Shown here in pieces: positions 51,615-63,087 of a stretch of 64,000 bases of DNA (its first letter is position 1; each line of letters starts with the position of its first letter). The notes under the pieces were generated by a model. That model saw only the letters and a list, made by a program, of their open reading frames with translations. It was not told where the DNA came from and searched no databases. The translations under genes were made by a program, and so were the position numbers. Origin of the DNA: Sulfurimonas sp. (GTDB lineage: Bacteria > Campylobacterota > Campylobacteria > Campylobacterales > Sulfurimonadaceae). The stretch covers positions 62,001 through 126,000 of the forward strand of contig JAUZSC010000007.1 of NCBI GenBank assembly GCA_030949825.1, read 5' to 3'.

Positions 51615-52751
51615 TTATTCTTCGTCTTCGTCTTCATCTTCTTCGTCTTCATCTTCCTCATCGTCACCATCGTACATTTCTAGTTCTTCATAAGATCTAA
51701 AAACATTACCTGGGCTTAAAAGATAATACAAGTCTTTCTCTCTAAATTCTTCAAGTGTAACATATTTAGTAATGTAATCAGGATCGATTTCATCTTCAAT
51801 ACCTTCAAGAACTCTATTTTTCAAAAGACTAAAATATTGAACACATTCATCATCAGCTGTTTGATCTGTAATAAAACCATGACCAGGAACTAAATGATTC
51901 CAATCTCTAGCTTGAATTGCCTTAAGCGCTTCAAGTTGACCGATAACAATACCATCTCTATTTGAAGTCACGCGACCATTCATAACAACATCAGCAACGA
52001 GTACAACTTTATCTTCAGGAAGATATAAAAACCAATCTTCTTCAGAGTGAGCATAACCAACTTTTACATATTCCATTTTAATACCATGAAGTGTAAATTC
52101 TGTTGTATCATCAAAAGTTTTTTCAATAGGAGCTAGTTTAGTACCTCTAATTGCATTTTGATAAAGCGCTCGAATCATTCTCGTTTGAGGTGGAATCTCA
52201 CGCGTATTTTCATTTGCTTTACCAGTATGTTCATCAAAACCTAAGTAATTTACATTAATAGATTTAGGACCATATATCACAGCATTTTGCGTCTCTGTAT
52301 AGTAATTATTACCTAACCAGTGATCATCATGCTCATGACTTACAATAACTGTTTTAACAGGTAAATCAGCAATCTTTCTCATAGCTGCATGCGCTTGTTT
52401 AGCAAAAATATACGATGGTCCAGTGTCCCATGCAATCCAACTATCATCACCTTGTATGTAACAACTGTTTGACATATCACCAGCATTTTCTTTAGTTGGC
52501 ATTTCCATAGCACCAAAGAAACACCATACTCTGTCACTCACTTGTACAGGTTTTAAATTATAGTCCCATTCTGGATTTCTTCCAGTACGAGAGCCTTCTT
52601 TAAAACCTTCATGATGCCAATCGTAAACAATAAAGTTACCATCTACATCAAGCTTGTTAGGCTCTGCAACTACAATGCTTTTATTAAAAATAAATGGCAT
52701 AGATACAACAAATGCCAAGATTAGAAATAAAATAATTAATTTAACTTTCAT
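51615..52751 (-). CDS. Exported metallo-beta-lactamase-fold hydrolase (SoxH-like) with acidic C-terminal tail
   Basis: VSHEHDDHWLGNNYYTE, VLVADVVMNGRV, VPGHGF; C-terminus DGDDEEDEDEEDEDEDEE. Confidence 0.8.
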   Translation of the reverse strand: MKVKLIILFLILAFVVSMPFIFNKSIVVAEPNKLDVDGNFIVYDWHHEGFKEGSRTGRNPEWDYNLKPVQVSDRVWCFFGAMEMPTKENAGDMSNSCYIQGDDSWIAWDTGPSYIFAKQAHAAMRKIADLPVKTVIVSHEHDDHWLGNNYYTETQNAVIYGPKSINVNYLGFDEHTGKANENTREIPPQTRMIRALYQNAIRGTKLAPIEKTFDDTTEFTLHGIKMEYVKVGYAHSEEDWFLYLPEDKVVLVADVVMNGRVTSNRDGIVIGQLEALKAIQARDWNHLVPGHGFITDQTADDECVQYFSLLKNRVLEGIEDEIDPDYITKYVTLEEFREKDLYYLLSPGNVFRSYEELEMYDGDDEEDEDEEDEDEDEE

Positions 52752-52759
52752 AAGTATCC

Positions 52760-53065
52760 TTATTTAATTTTTTTCTTACCTGTTTGTTTTGTACCATGGT
52801 TATCAGTAGTTTCAAAAACGATTTTATCGCCTTTTTTACCTTTGAATTTGAATTTAACAAGTGGATTTTCTGACATGAAACCACTCATTGTTACTTCATA
52901 AACAACTGCGTCATTTACTTTAGCTATTACATGGTTAATATATTCTGGTTTGATACCTTTTTTAACTGACTCTTCTCTATCAGCCATAAGGCTTGTAAAC
53001 ATTGCTTTAACTTTTACAATACCTTTTTTTTCTTTTGCTTTGATTTTCATTTTTTTCTTTGCCAT
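52760..53065 (-). CDS. soxZ: Sulfur oxidation protein SoxZ
   Basis: GIVKVKAMFTSLMADREESVKKG...EYINHVIAKVNDAVVYEVTMSGFMSENPLVKFKFKGKKGDKIVFETTDNHGTKQTG. Confidence 0.93.
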   Translation of the reverse strand: MAKKKMKIKAKEKKGIVKVKAMFTSLMADREESVKKGIKPEYINHVIAKVNDAVVYEVTMSGFMSENPLVKFKFKGKKGDKIVFETTDNHGTKQTGKKKIK

Positions 53066-53129
53066 TTTAGTTCCTTTATATTTTATTATTTTTTCTAACA
53101 TTTCTAAATTATAGGGCGATGGGGTTAAA

Positions 53130-53594
53130 TCAACCTCCACAACCACCTATTGATACATCTATCTCTTTAGTTGCCATATATAAAGCACCAGTTCCTCTTA
53201 CTTTACCAACAACTGTAACGAATGCAGTTTGTCTCATTTTAATTCTGAAATCATAATCTATGATTGCGCCTGCAGGTATTGAGAACACACATGATAAACA
53301 TCTAGGGTTAGCATCTTGGAAAAGTGCAAATGACTCTAAATCAAGTGATGATTTAACAGTAATTGGAATTGATCCACCATTTTCAGCTAGTTTTGGAGCT
53401 TTAAATGAGAATAATTTCTCATCAGTTTTCATGCCAGCGCTTCCGTAAAGTGCTTTAATACCGTCTGCTGTTTTCTCTACTTCCCATGCTTTTGGCATAG
53501 TTGTTCTAAAGTTTACTGCTCTTAAATCCGTTGTTGGTGCAACTATAGCAGCAAATGCCGCTAAACCTACGCCTAAAAATTTTCTTCTATCCAT
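53130..53594 (-). CDS. soxY: Sulfur-carrier protein SoxY
   Basis: Tat-like N-terminus MDRRKFLGVGLAAFAAIVAP; C-terminal IGGCGG. Confidence 0.95.
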   Translation of the reverse strand: MDRRKFLGVGLAAFAAIVAPTTDLRAVNFRTTMPKAWEVEKTADGIKALYGSAGMKTDEKLFSFKAPKLAENGGSIPITVKSSLDLESFALFQDANPRCLSCVFSIPAGAIIDYDFRIKMRQTAFVTVVGKVRGTGALYMATKEIDVSIGGCGG

Positions 53595-53614
53595 TTTATT
53601 TTCCTTATTTTAAT

Positions 53615-54853
53615 TTAATGTTTTTCTTTACTATTTTCTATCATCCACTCAACTATCAGTTTAACATCTGAAGGTAATAAATCATCATTACCACCTTTAG
53701 CTGGCATTCCACCCATACCGTTTATAGCATTGTAGATAACTTTCTCTTTACCCTGAGCCATAAGTTCACGCCATGCGTTTGCATCACCAACCGCTGGAGC
53801 ACCCATCATATCAGTAGCATGACAAAGTTTACAAGATTCATTATACATTGTTTCGCCTTTAGAAACAACACTGTTTTCGTCTACTGGTGGTAAATCTCGT
53901 GCAGTTGCATAAGGTGGTCTTACATCAGTCATCTCGTAACCAATTCTAACTACTGAAGCTTCTGTTTTACCGTCTAATCCACCTAAGTCTTTACAGTCTT
54001 TCATACATCTTTGAGCTATTGTTCCGCCAGAACCAATATTTTTAGCACGATCAGCAAAAAATGCTTTTACATCAGCTGGACCAGTTGGACCATCAATATT
54101 TGGATAAAAACCATCATTATTTGCTAAAACAACTTTTGTTAATTTTTCTGCATTTAATACATACTCATCATCCATTTCTACGCCATCAATAACTACCTCA
54201 TTTTGAGCTAGAATATACGCTGTAATAGCATATGTTTCATTAGCACTTAAACTTTTAGGTGTTGCATATGGCATAGCATCTCTGATATATGTGAAAAGAG
54301 TAGTAGCTTTTGGCCAGTATGTACCAACAGTTCGTTTTGGTGCATCAGTTGCTCCATACGCTCTTTGGTTCTTAAGCGTAATAACGATACCATTTTCATC
54401 TTTACTTTGGTTACCACCCGCGAGTTGTGGATAACCATTACCACCGCCACCAAAGTCACCATGACACGATGCACATTGTGCTTCATAAAGCTCATCGCCT
54501 TCTTCAACAGAGCCTTCACCTGCAGGTAAACCTGTACCATCTGGTAATGCATCTACATCCCATGCTGCGATTTCATTTGCAGTTGGCGTTCTACCAAAGC
54601 TAACACCCTTAGTGCTTTGCTCATTGTAGCGGTATGCAGTTTCAACTCCATGCGCTCTAACATATGTAACACCACCATCAATAGCAGTATTATGCTTAAT
54701 TGCATAAGCACCTGTTGTATTTGTTGTTGTAGCCATACTGGCACTTGAACCAGTCGCATTAGAAGCAGAGCAACCTACTGCACTAAGTAATAGTACAGAA
54801 GCAGCAAAGGCTGAAGTTCCGATTACAATTGATTTACGATCTAATTTGAACAT
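53615..54853 (-). CDS. soxD: SoxD-like diheme cytochrome c
   Basis: CASCH and CKLCH; lipobox-like LLLSAVGC; starts overlapping soxC. Confidence 0.88.
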   Translation of the reverse strand: MFKLDRKSIVIGTSAFAASVLLLSAVGCSASNATGSSASMATTTNTTGAYAIKHNTAIDGGVTYVRAHGVETAYRYNEQSTKGVSFGRTPTANEIAAWDVDALPDGTGLPAGEGSVEEGDELYEAQCASCHGDFGGGGNGYPQLAGGNQSKDENGIVITLKNQRAYGATDAPKRTVGTYWPKATTLFTYIRDAMPYATPKSLSANETYAITAYILAQNEVVIDGVEMDDEYVLNAEKLTKVVLANNDGFYPNIDGPTGPADVKAFFADRAKNIGSGGTIAQRCMKDCKDLGGLDGKTEASVVRIGYEMTDVRPPYATARDLPPVDENSVVSKGETMYNESCKLCHATDMMGAPAVGDANAWRELMAQGKEKVIYNAINGMGGMPAKGGNDDLLPSDVKLIVEWMIENSKEKH

Positions 54854-56135
54854 TGTTTACCTCCCCTTTAGCATTAATTTCCCAAGTATGTATCGCATTT
54901 CTATGATATACGCCCTCAACACCAACAACTTTTTTCTCTTCATTAACAGTTGGTTGAACATTATCAGAATCATCGTATGAACGACTTGCTAATAATAATG
55001 GTTTTCCTTCATATTTGTACATGTAAGAAAATCTAGTCCATGCTTTAGGAAGTACTAAACCTTTAAGAGAAGCCTCTACCCAGTTTTTACCACCATCAAA
55101 AGTAATATCTACACCTTTAATAGTTCCGTGTCCAGACCATGCTAAACCTTCAATCTCAATTAAGTCACCTTTTTTAAGATCAGTCCATGGTACTTCAGGA
55201 CAAGGTGAAGTAATAACAGAGTTTGTTTCAAGCGCATAAAAATGCTGAATAGCTTTACCACTTGCAGTAAGGGCTGTATACTTAGAAGTTTCTTCTTTAG
55301 CATACCATGGTTCAGTACCAAATTCTAGTCTTTTAAGCCATTTAACACATAAGTTAGCTTCCCAACCCGGCGCCATTAAACGAACTGGATAACCCTGCTC
55401 ATCTCTTAATGCTTCACCATTTTGTCCCCAAACTAACATAACATCTTCAAGAACTTTCTCAATTGGTAATGTTCTACTCATTTCAGAACCATCACTACCC
55501 TCAGCAAGCATCCACTTAGCTTCTGGTTTAAGACCAAGTTCATCAAGAATTGTTTTTAAACGAACACCTGTCCATTCTGTACAACTCATCATACCTCTAA
55601 CAAATTGTACTGAATTAAACTGTGGACCTTTCCACTCTGCAGCACCATTTGATGGACATTCTAAAAATAAGATTCTGCTTTCACTTGGATATCTCTTAAG
55701 TTGTTCTAAAGTTAAAACTATAGGCTTCTCAACAAGACCATGAATCATTAATCTAAATTTATTTGGATCAATATGCGCTACACCATTATGAGTACGAGTA
55801 AAGTGTAAACCATTTGGAGTAATGATACCTTTTTGCTCATGTAATGGTGTCATTGAAATTGCAGCGTGCATATCTCCAGCAGAAGACATAAGTGCTGATG
55901 TTCTTCTAACAACATTATGCTCATACTTTGATGGTACACCGTAAGGGTTTTCATTAATCTCAGACCCTAAAGTTGTTCCCCATTTAGGATGATGCATAAT
56001 ATTTTCATCATCCGCGAACACTGTTGCTGGAGCTAATATTGTAGCAGCCGCAGCAGCACTAACAGTTGCTGTTCTTTTGAAAAAATCTCTTCTACTAACA
56101 GATGCTAATTCTTCTGTTTCGAATTCTTTATTCAT
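54834..56135 (-). CDS. soxC: Sulfane dehydrogenase SoxC (molybdopterin)
   Basis: Tat motif SRRDFFKR; LFLECPSNGAAEWKGPQ; APGWEANLCVKWLKRLEF. Confidence 0.92.
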   Translation of the reverse strand: MNKEFETEELASVSRRDFFKRTATVSAAAAATILAPATVFADDENIMHHPKWGTTLGSEINENPYGVPSKYEHNVVRRTSALMSSAGDMHAAISMTPLHEQKGIITPNGLHFTRTHNGVAHIDPNKFRLMIHGLVEKPIVLTLEQLKRYPSESRILFLECPSNGAAEWKGPQFNSVQFVRGMMSCTEWTGVRLKTILDELGLKPEAKWMLAEGSDGSEMSRTLPIEKVLEDVMLVWGQNGEALRDEQGYPVRLMAPGWEANLCVKWLKRLEFGTEPWYAKEETSKYTALTASGKAIQHFYALETNSVITSPCPEVPWTDLKKGDLIEIEGLAWSGHGTIKGVDITFDGGKNWVEASLKGLVLPKAWTRFSYMYKYEGKPLLLASRSYDDSDNVQPTVNEEKKVVGVEGVYHRNAIHTWEINAKGEVNNVQIRS

Positions 56136-56617
56136 AAATTCTCCTCTTTTAATTGATTTACTATTTTCATTATATTCAATTCTGCTCTCTTTTTATCACA
56201 AAGTTGGCACAAAAGCAGATTATACCATTTTTAACTTTTTAAAGTTGCTTTTATAAGTATCAGGTATCTAAGATATAAAATATCCCTATACTGTGTTACG
56301 AATAGAAACACGATATATATAAATATATAATAATATTTATAAGTTTTATAAGGACTATTGACACAAAGCCTTAAAACTGATGATTAGTTTTTTTCAAATA
56401 CTCTCGCGATAAGGTCTATCATCTTTCTAAGAATTAATATCGATCCATAAACGATGAAAGTATATAAAAAAAGGATGAGAAAAGTTAGCTTTTTCATACA
56501 TAAGATTAAATCTAGTAATGGGGTCAGTGAATAAGTCACTATGCATGATAAAAGTCAAAATAAAAAAATGTCAGTAGATAATAAAAAAACTCTTTTTTGA
56601 TTTGCCCTTTAAATCGA

Positions 56618-57058
56618 TTAAGCATCTTTAGGCACATTTTCTTTTAATTCGATAAATAATTCTTTTCTCTTAATCACTAAGTTTTCTATAATAGTAGCTC
56701 CAACTTCTTCTCTATCTTGCCAATCTTCCTCATGGTAAATATCAAATAGTTTTTTGAAATACTCATAATGACTATCTGCACTTGTGATTTTGAAGAAGTA
56801 ATATCTTCTGTAGCTTATATCATCAATATCACAAATAGCAATTATTTTACCCATAGAGTCCGGATAGACTTCTTCTTTTATCCAATCTGTAAAAGACTCT
56901 GATTCTTTAAACCAATTGTATAAATGTAAATCTGAATCTTTAAAGAGTTCATAACTCTGGGCTTGTTCTTCATTTAATTCAAAAGAATAAATATTTTCAT
57001 CTAATTCAAATGTTTTAGTTGTATCATCATAGCTAACGAATTCAAATTTTACTTGCAT
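56618..57058 (-). CDS. Hypothetical protein
   Basis: Intact ORF. Confidence 0.45.
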   Translation of the reverse strand: MQVKFEFVSYDDTTKTFELDENIYSFELNEEQAQSYELFKDSDLHLYNWFKESESFTDWIKEEVYPDSMGKIIAICDIDDISYRRYYFFKITSADSHYEYFKKLFDIYHEEDWQDREEVGATIIENLVIKRKELFIELKENVPKDA

Positions 57059-57154
57059 CTAGAAATCCTGATTATAAAAAGTTTTGTTGGAAAATTTTAT
57101 TTTGTGAAAGACGAAAGGAGGGAGAAAAAGAAATTTTCTTTCTCTCTAAGATAA

Positions 57155-58651
57155 TTAAGCTTGTCCTGTTTTAAGCATCCCTATCATTGTCATTGGTTTG
57201 AGTGCGTACACTTTCATTAACCACCAAATCCATCTCTCAACTGTTGGGTCAAGTGGTACTAATGGAGTAGGCTTAACTGTCCAGTCAAACTCAGCAAGCA
57301 TAACTGTACCAATATCTGTAATAAGTGGACAAACAGTATAACCAGCATATTTAGCAGGTAAGGCTTTTCCTTCCATCTGAGCGATAAGATTATCTACAAG
57401 AATTTTATATTGTTTTCTAATTGATCCACCCGTTTTACCCATTGGTACTTGAGCGATATCTCCGATTGCAAAAACATTGTCAAATTTAACATGCTGAAGT
57501 GTTTCTTTGTTTACAGGTACCCAACCTTTTGCTGAACCTATATCTGATTCAGCAACTTCTCTAGGAGCAACAGCATCTGGAGTAATATGAATAAAGTCAT
57601 AAGGAACATTTACTCTTTCATGTTTAGAAATAACTTCAAAGTCTCTCATAATTGGATCGTAAGGACCTTTTTCTTGCCACTTAGCATCAAAGCTTGCAAT
57701 TTTCTTTTCTTTATCAATAGCTACAAGATTATGTCTATAGTGCCATTTAAAATTTTCTCTTTTAAACTGACCAACTATAGCGTCATGGTATTCGGGAACA
57801 CCAAACATAGCTCCACCATTTGGATAAAAACTAAGTTCAGCACCATCTCTAGCACCTGCTTCTTTTAGTCTTGCATTAGCAAGATACATGATTTTCTTTG
57901 GAGCACCACCACATTTGATTGGAGTACTTGGATGTGTGAAAAGAAATTGTACTTTTTTCTCGCCCTCTTTAACATTTTTTGCAAGCTCGATATACTTTTG
58001 CATTTCTGTCCAAGTCTTTTCAGCACCTTCTGCAGTATAGATTGAACAAATTCCTGTATCTTCACCAATAGCTTTATGAAGTCTTGTATTATCTCCAGAT
58101 GAGTATGCACGACCAGCATGTTCTAAACCTTCAAGTCTTTCAAAATCAAGTTGCAAACCAGTAGCTACGATTAAGTAATCGTATGTAACAACCTGACCCT
58201 TTGCTGTAGTTACTTCGTTATTTGTTGGATTAAAGTCAATAACTTTATCTTTGATTATCTTTACTCCATCAGGAACATAATCATCTCTCTTAAACTTAAT
58301 ATCATCAATATCCCAAATACCTGCAGCAACAAGTGTTTGTCCAGGTTGATACGATACAGATAATTCTTCAGGTTCAATAACAGTAATATCTGGATTTTCA
58401 AGATGATTTGTTAGTCTTGTCGCTGTACTCATTCCAGCAAGTCCACCACCAACGATTACGATCTTAGCGTCAACACCTGATTTAACAAGTTCTAATTGCT
58501 CTTTTTCCATTGCTGAAGCATTAGTAGTACCCATGAAAAGACCTGCACTAGAAAGACCTGCTAACTTCATAGCATCTCTTCTATTCATACCTTTTGAAGA
58601 TAAGTCTTTATCCATCTCCGATAACATTTTATTAAGATATTTATAATCCAT
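57155..58651 (-). CDS. Tat-exported SQR/FccB-like flavoprotein
   Basis: GMNRRDAMKLAGLSSAGLFMGTTNASA; KIVIVGGGLAGMSTATRL; NVFAIGDIAQVPMGKTGGSIRKQ. Confidence 0.82.
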   Translation of the reverse strand: MDYKYLNKMLSEMDKDLSSKGMNRRDAMKLAGLSSAGLFMGTTNASAMEKEQLELVKSGVDAKIVIVGGGLAGMSTATRLTNHLENPDITVIEPEELSVSYQPGQTLVAAGIWDIDDIKFKRDDYVPDGVKIIKDKVIDFNPTNNEVTTAKGQVVTYDYLIVATGLQLDFERLEGLEHAGRAYSSGDNTRLHKAIGEDTGICSIYTAEGAEKTWTEMQKYIELAKNVKEGEKKVQFLFTHPSTPIKCGGAPKKIMYLANARLKEAGARDGAELSFYPNGGAMFGVPEYHDAIVGQFKRENFKWHYRHNLVAIDKEKKIASFDAKWQEKGPYDPIMRDFEVISKHERVNVPYDFIHITPDAVAPREVAESDIGSAKGWVPVNKETLQHVKFDNVFAIGDIAQVPMGKTGGSIRKQYKILVDNLIAQMEGKALPAKYAGYTVCPLITDIGTVMLAEFDWTVKPTPLVPLDPTVERWIWWLMKVYALKPMTMIGMLKTGQA

Positions 58652-58776
58652 ATTTATCCTTTTATTTATTTGAACTTATAATTTGATAATACATTACCGT
58701 AAAATATGTAATGAATGACTTAAATTTCTGTGTTTATTCTAAAAAATAGTGCTATGTGATAAAATTGTAACATTAT

Positions 58777-59136
58777 TTATATCGACAATTCAGGCTTTAC
58801 TATACCTAAGAGAATATATTTTTGCTCTTCATCATCAATAAAAAACACTATTGTTAAACCTTGATTTTGAATATCTTTAATATTCTCATTATCAAAATAG
58901 ACAGATTGTTTATATTTTCTTACTTTAGTATGCATGTTAACAATTATAGTATCAAGATAAAGTTTAAAACTTTTTCCATCTGCTTCATTATGCTCTTTTA
59001 GTAAGTCTTTTAACTGCTCTGTATAAAGATTTGATGATAAAACCTTCATTCCAGGATAGTAGGGAGAAAAAGTAGTTCCTTTTTCTAGATAATTATCTAA
59101 TTCTTTGTGTAAAGCCTGCTTTATATCATTTTGCAT
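58777..59136 (-). CDS. Hypothetical protein
   Basis: Intact ORF. Confidence 0.45.
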   Translation of the reverse strand: MQNDIKQALHKELDNYLEKGTTFSPYYPGMKVLSSNLYTEQLKDLLKEHNEADGKSFKLYLDTIIVNMHTKVRKYKQSVYFDNENIKDIQNQGLTIVFFIDDEEQKYILLGIVKPELSI

Positions 59137-59233
59137 TACTATCCTTAGTCACTTTATTTACTTGTGCATTTAAAAATTCTGTAGGGGGTATTTATTTAGG
59201 AGAGATAAGAGCATATGCTTTCGCATATACTTT

Positions 59234-59593
59234 TTATTTAATTTCAGTCGCGATGTACTCAGCAAGCGCATCTATCTCTTCGTAAGAAAGATCTATAAGC
59301 GTACTTTTCATAAGTTGACCATAACCATACTTGTTCACACTTCCGAATCTGTAAGCTTTTAGCTCTTTTGCTAAAGCATCTGCATTTAAGCCATTGATTG
59401 GAGCATATTCAATTCTAGAAGAACCTTCAAATGTAGTTTGTTGTCCATTAGCACTATGGCATTGGATACATTCTTTTTTATAAATTGCTTCAGCATTTGG
59501 TGCTAGCAATACACCTGATTTGTATATTGGCGTGCTATCTGCAGCCATTAAAGTAGCACCTGCTAGTAATGCCCCAAGAATAATTTTTTTCAT
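59234..59593 (-). CDS. Small monoheme cytochrome c (class I)
   Basis: Signal peptide; AIYKKECIQCHSANGQ. Confidence 0.88.
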   Translation of the reverse strand: MKKIILGALLAGATLMAADSTPIYKSGVLLAPNAEAIYKKECIQCHSANGQQTTFEGSSRIEYAPINGLNADALAKELKAYRFGSVNKYGYGQLMKSTLIDLSYEEIDALAEYIATEIK

Positions 59594-59709
59594 TTTGAAC
59601 CCTTAAATTATAAAGTTAATGTCACATTATAATCACAAAAATCTTAAATTAACTAGAAATTAGCTTCGCATCTAGCTATTTTAATAATTTATGTTACTTA
59701 TAAGCTATC

Positions 59710-60783
59710 CTAGAGATAATATTTTTTAAAACCACTCATATTTGAACCCATATTCAAAAGTAACATGTCTGCGATTACAAGTGCTGCCATTGATTCACAT
59801 ACAACTGTTCCACGGATTGCTACGCAAGGGTCGTGCCTACCCTTAAGAGAGAAATCAAGTTCTTCATTTTCAGTATTTACAGTATGTTGTTCTTTAAAGA
59901 TGGAGGGGGTGGGCTTAAAATAGATATTGAGTACAATATCTTCTCCATTACTTATTCCACCTAAAATTCCACCTGCATGATTTGTTTCAAAACCATTTGA
60001 ACGGATTTGGTCATTATTATCTGAGCCATGTGCATTTGCACTTAAAACTCCATCACCAATTTCCACAGCTTTTACAGCATTTATGCCCATCATAGCATCT
60101 GCTAAAACTGCATCGAGCTTATAATACAAAGGCTGTCCAAGTCCAACAGGAGTTCCTTGAATCATAACTCTAGCAACTCCACCAACAGAATCATGATCTT
60201 TCTTTGCTTTAAGTATTGCATCTTTTTGTGCTTTTTCAACTGAAGCGTCAAGCGCATAAATCAGACTTCCTTTTGCCTTTTCATAATCAAAAGTATTGGA
60301 CTTGATTCCAGCAACTTGTGAGATACCGCTTTGAACAGTAATATCTAAACTATGAAGTAAAAGTTTCGCAATCGCTCCCGCAGCAACTCTACATGCAGTT
60401 TCTCTTGCCGAACTTCTTCCACCACCACGGTAATCTCTTAAGCCATATTTATGAAAATAAGTAAAGTCTGCGTGCCCTGGACGAAACACATCTTTAATAT
60501 TTGTATAATCTTTTGACTTTTGGTTTGTATTGTAAATTATCATCGCGATTGGAGTACCCGTGCTAAGTCCTTCAAATACACCCGATAAAATCTCTACTTT
60601 ATCAGCTTCTTTTCTAGCAGTTTCAAACTCAGACTTTCCAGGTTTTCTTCTGTCTAATTCAGATTGAATATACTCTTCATCTATTTTGAGTCCAGCAGGA
60701 ACTCCATCAAGTAAACATCCTATTGCTGTTCCATGTGATTCACCAAATGTACTAAACTTTAACTTCTGTCCAAAACTATTCAC
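59710..60783 (-). CDS. aroC: Chorismate synthase
   Basis: [50 protein letters not shown]. Confidence 0.97.
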   Translation of the reverse strand: MNSFGQKLKFSTFGESHGTAIGCLLDGVPAGLKIDEEYIQSELDRRKPGKSEFETARKEADKVEILSGVFEGLSTGTPIAMIIYNTNQKSKDYTNIKDVFRPGHADFTYFHKYGLRDYRGGGRSSARETACRVAAGAIAKLLLHSLDITVQSGISQVAGIKSNTFDYEKAKGSLIYALDASVEKAQKDAILKAKKDHDSVGGVARVMIQGTPVGLGQPLYYKLDAVLADAMMGINAVKAVEIGDGVLSANAHGSDNNDQIRSNGFETNHAGGILGGISNGEDIVLNIYFKPTPSIFKEQHTVNTENEELDFSLKGRHDPCVAIRGTVVCESMAALVIADMLLLNMGSNMSGFKKYYL

Positions 60784-61462
60784 TACTATCTCCCTTAAGT
60801 ACTTCTAATGCCATTTTTGCAGCCTCTTGTTGTGCTATTTTTTTACTCTTACCGATTGCTCGAGCATATTCTTTGTCTTGAATATTTACAGCGACTTCAA
60901 ACTCTTTTAAATGATCCGGTCCACGACTCGCAACGACTATATACTCAGGGGTAATTCCAAAACGCGCCTGCGTAATCTCTTGAAGTAATGTTTTAAAATC
61001 ACTAAACAAATAATCTAATGATATTTCTTTATGATTTTTTTCTATCAACATAATTGCTATAGTATCTACAATTTTGAGGCCTGCTTCTAAATAAATAGCA
61101 CCCATAACTGCTTCAAAAGCATTTGAAAGTAAAGATGATTTTTCTCGGCCACCATTGCTTTCTTCCGCATTGGAGAGCAATATATAATCTCCCAAATTCA
61201 AGTAACGCGCAAGTTTCTCAAAACCAGTTTCATTCACCAAAGATGCGCGTATCTTAGATAAATTTCCCTCTGCTGATGAAGAGAATTTTTTAAACAAATA
61301 CTCCCCAACAACTAAGTCCAGTACAGCATCCCCCAGAAATTCTAATCTTTCATTATCATAGGGCTTCTTAAAACTCTTGTGCGTGAGCGCTTCGGTAATA
61401 AGTTTAGTGCCTTTAAACTCATAACCCAAACTCAATTCTAACTGCTTTATATTTTTAAGCAT
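60776..61462 (-). CDS. rnc: Ribonuclease III
   Basis: [28 protein letters not shown]-terminal dsRBD. Confidence 0.97.
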   Translation of the reverse strand: MLKNIKQLELSLGYEFKGTKLITEALTHKSFKKPYDNERLEFLGDAVLDLVVGEYLFKKFSSSAEGNLSKIRASLVNETGFEKLARYLNLGDYILLSNAEESNGGREKSSLLSNAFEAVMGAIYLEAGLKIVDTIAIMLIEKNHKEISLDYLFSDFKTLLQEITQARFGITPEYIVVASRGPDHLKEFEVAVNIQDKEYARAIGKSKKIAQQEAAKMALEVLKGDSSE

Positions 61463-61491
61463 TTTATAATCCTTCTTTTATGTTTTGTAAA

Positions 61492-62538
61492 TCATTGAAA
61501 AGAGTTACTCTCTTGACTATAATTTCTATGGAAATCTTTTGCTAAGCTAAACTCAACACCGATAGAGTCAATGGCATGACACGAACTGCATCTATGAAAT
61601 GCAAAAGGGTAAAGCTGCTTACAATTGTCACAAATATACTCAAAACTCAATGTTGCACTTGCCTTTCCCTCAAGGTTAATAAGTGCATCAAATTCAAAAA
61701 TATTACTTTTTAAACTCAACGAAACATCGCCTCTAGCTGTATATAAATCTCTCAAGTATGTATTTTGCTCAATCACTTTAAGGTCTAAATCTGACTCTTT
61801 AAGACTCCACAGTATGTCAACAATTCTCTCTGACTTAGAATTATCAAAATTTTCCCATGCCAAAGCAGGATTTACTCGAAATAAATATTCAAATACTAAG
61901 TAAGCTAATTGATGCGAATCATTGTATATCCCGATTAGCTTATCTGCTTTTTCTTCTTGGCTAAGCTGAGCATCATTGAGAAGTGCTAAAACCCTGAGGT
62001 ATACGCTATCGCATAAAATATCTTTTTTTAACTCACATAAAGGTTCTAAAACTTCTATAGCAGATTTATAATCTTTCATGTATTCATAAACTAAAAGTAA
62101 TGTTTCTAATGCCTGTGGTGTACGAGGATTTTTTCTCAGTATCTCTAAAAAAATATGTTTAGAACGCTCTAAAAAACCTGCTTTAAAGTATGTTTTACCA
62201 AGCAAGTACATAATCTCTATCTGGTTTTGCTTATCAAGCCTTTCTAGTATCTCATTATAAATTTCAATACTTTTATCGTAGTTTCCACTTTTAAAATACG
62301 AAGATGCAAGGAGCATCCATGATTTTTGAGACAACTCATTGCCCGAAACAAGCTCTTTTAACTCACCTTTTTTTGGAAGTGTTCTGAATTGTTTTAAAAA
62401 CTTATCTAAACTTCTGTAATCTTCTTTTCTCTTGTATCTACCCCACCAATAGGACAGGAAAGTAACAATAAAAATAAGTGTGAAAAATATAATCACGGAA
62501 AAAAGTGGGTCGCGAAATTCTAAGAGAAATATATTCAT
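61492..62538 (-). CDS. LapB/YciM-like TPR protein with C-terminal rubredoxin-type motif
   Basis: N-terminal TM, TPR repeats, CDNCKQLYPFAFHRCSSCH. Confidence 0.75.
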   Translation of the reverse strand: MNIFLLEFRDPLFSVIIFFTLIFIVTFLSYWWGRYKRKEDYRSLDKFLKQFRTLPKKGELKELVSGNELSQKSWMLLASSYFKSGNYDKSIEIYNEILERLDKQNQIEIMYLLGKTYFKAGFLERSKHIFLEILRKNPRTPQALETLLLVYEYMKDYKSAIEVLEPLCELKKDILCDSVYLRVLALLNDAQLSQEEKADKLIGIYNDSHQLAYLVFEYLFRVNPALAWENFDNSKSERIVDILWSLKESDLDLKVIEQNTYLRDLYTARGDVSLSLKSNIFEFDALINLEGKASATLSFEYICDNCKQLYPFAFHRCSSCHAIDSIGVEFSLAKDFHRNYSQESNSFQ

Positions 62539-62556
62539 TTTATCTATTTATCTCCA

Positions 62557-63024
62557 TTAGTCATAGACTACGATTCCATAATCATTTTTAAGATTATAAA
62601 AAGCGCTGCTTCCAACTAAGTCTAAGTCTTTCATTTTCCCGAGTTGGACTAGAGAATTTTTAGATACTTTGATACCATTCTCACGAAAAAACTTCTTAAT
62701 ATTTACAAACTTTACATCTTCAACAAATTTGTACTCAAACTCTCTGTGTAGCTTCATTTTATCGCTTGAGAACAAGTGTTCATTTACATGTAGTTGATCA
62801 CTCGCGAATTTTATAGGTAGATGCCCAGATAGATCTGTTAAAATCGACTCTACATGTTCATACTTCTGAGGAAGTGTTTCTTTTTGAAGGAAAATATATT
62901 TATTGTTTAGTTTTAGGTTTGGTGTATTTTTCCAGTACTTATAGGCTGGATTAGAAACACCAAGTTTTTTTGAAATTTCCCTCCAGAGCCAAAATGAATT
63001 TAATGTATTTGGTAAATGTGACAT
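62557..63024 (-). CDS. Hypothetical protein
   Basis: Intact ORF. Confidence 0.5.
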   Translation of the reverse strand: MSHLPNTLNSFWLWREISKKLGVSNPAYKYWKNTPNLKLNNKYIFLQKETLPQKYEHVESILTDLSGHLPIKFASDQLHVNEHLFSSDKMKLHREFEYKFVEDVKFVNIKKFFRENGIKVSKNSLVQLGKMKDLDLVGSSAFYNLKNDYGIVVYD

Positions 63025-63087
63025 CCACTTTTCTCCTTCAAGAAATTAAATAAGCTTTATTATATACCTTTTACTTTAAGAGTTTAA

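Noticed and set aside
54247-54759. ORFs 54247..54552 and 54553..54759 (-)
   Set aside because: Alternate frames inside soxD with biased Met/Val/Gln/Leu composition.
56205-56210. TGGCAC as a possible sigma54 -24 element upstream of soxC
   Set aside because: It is on the plus strand, opposite to soxC, and no TTGC-type -12 element follows at the right distance.
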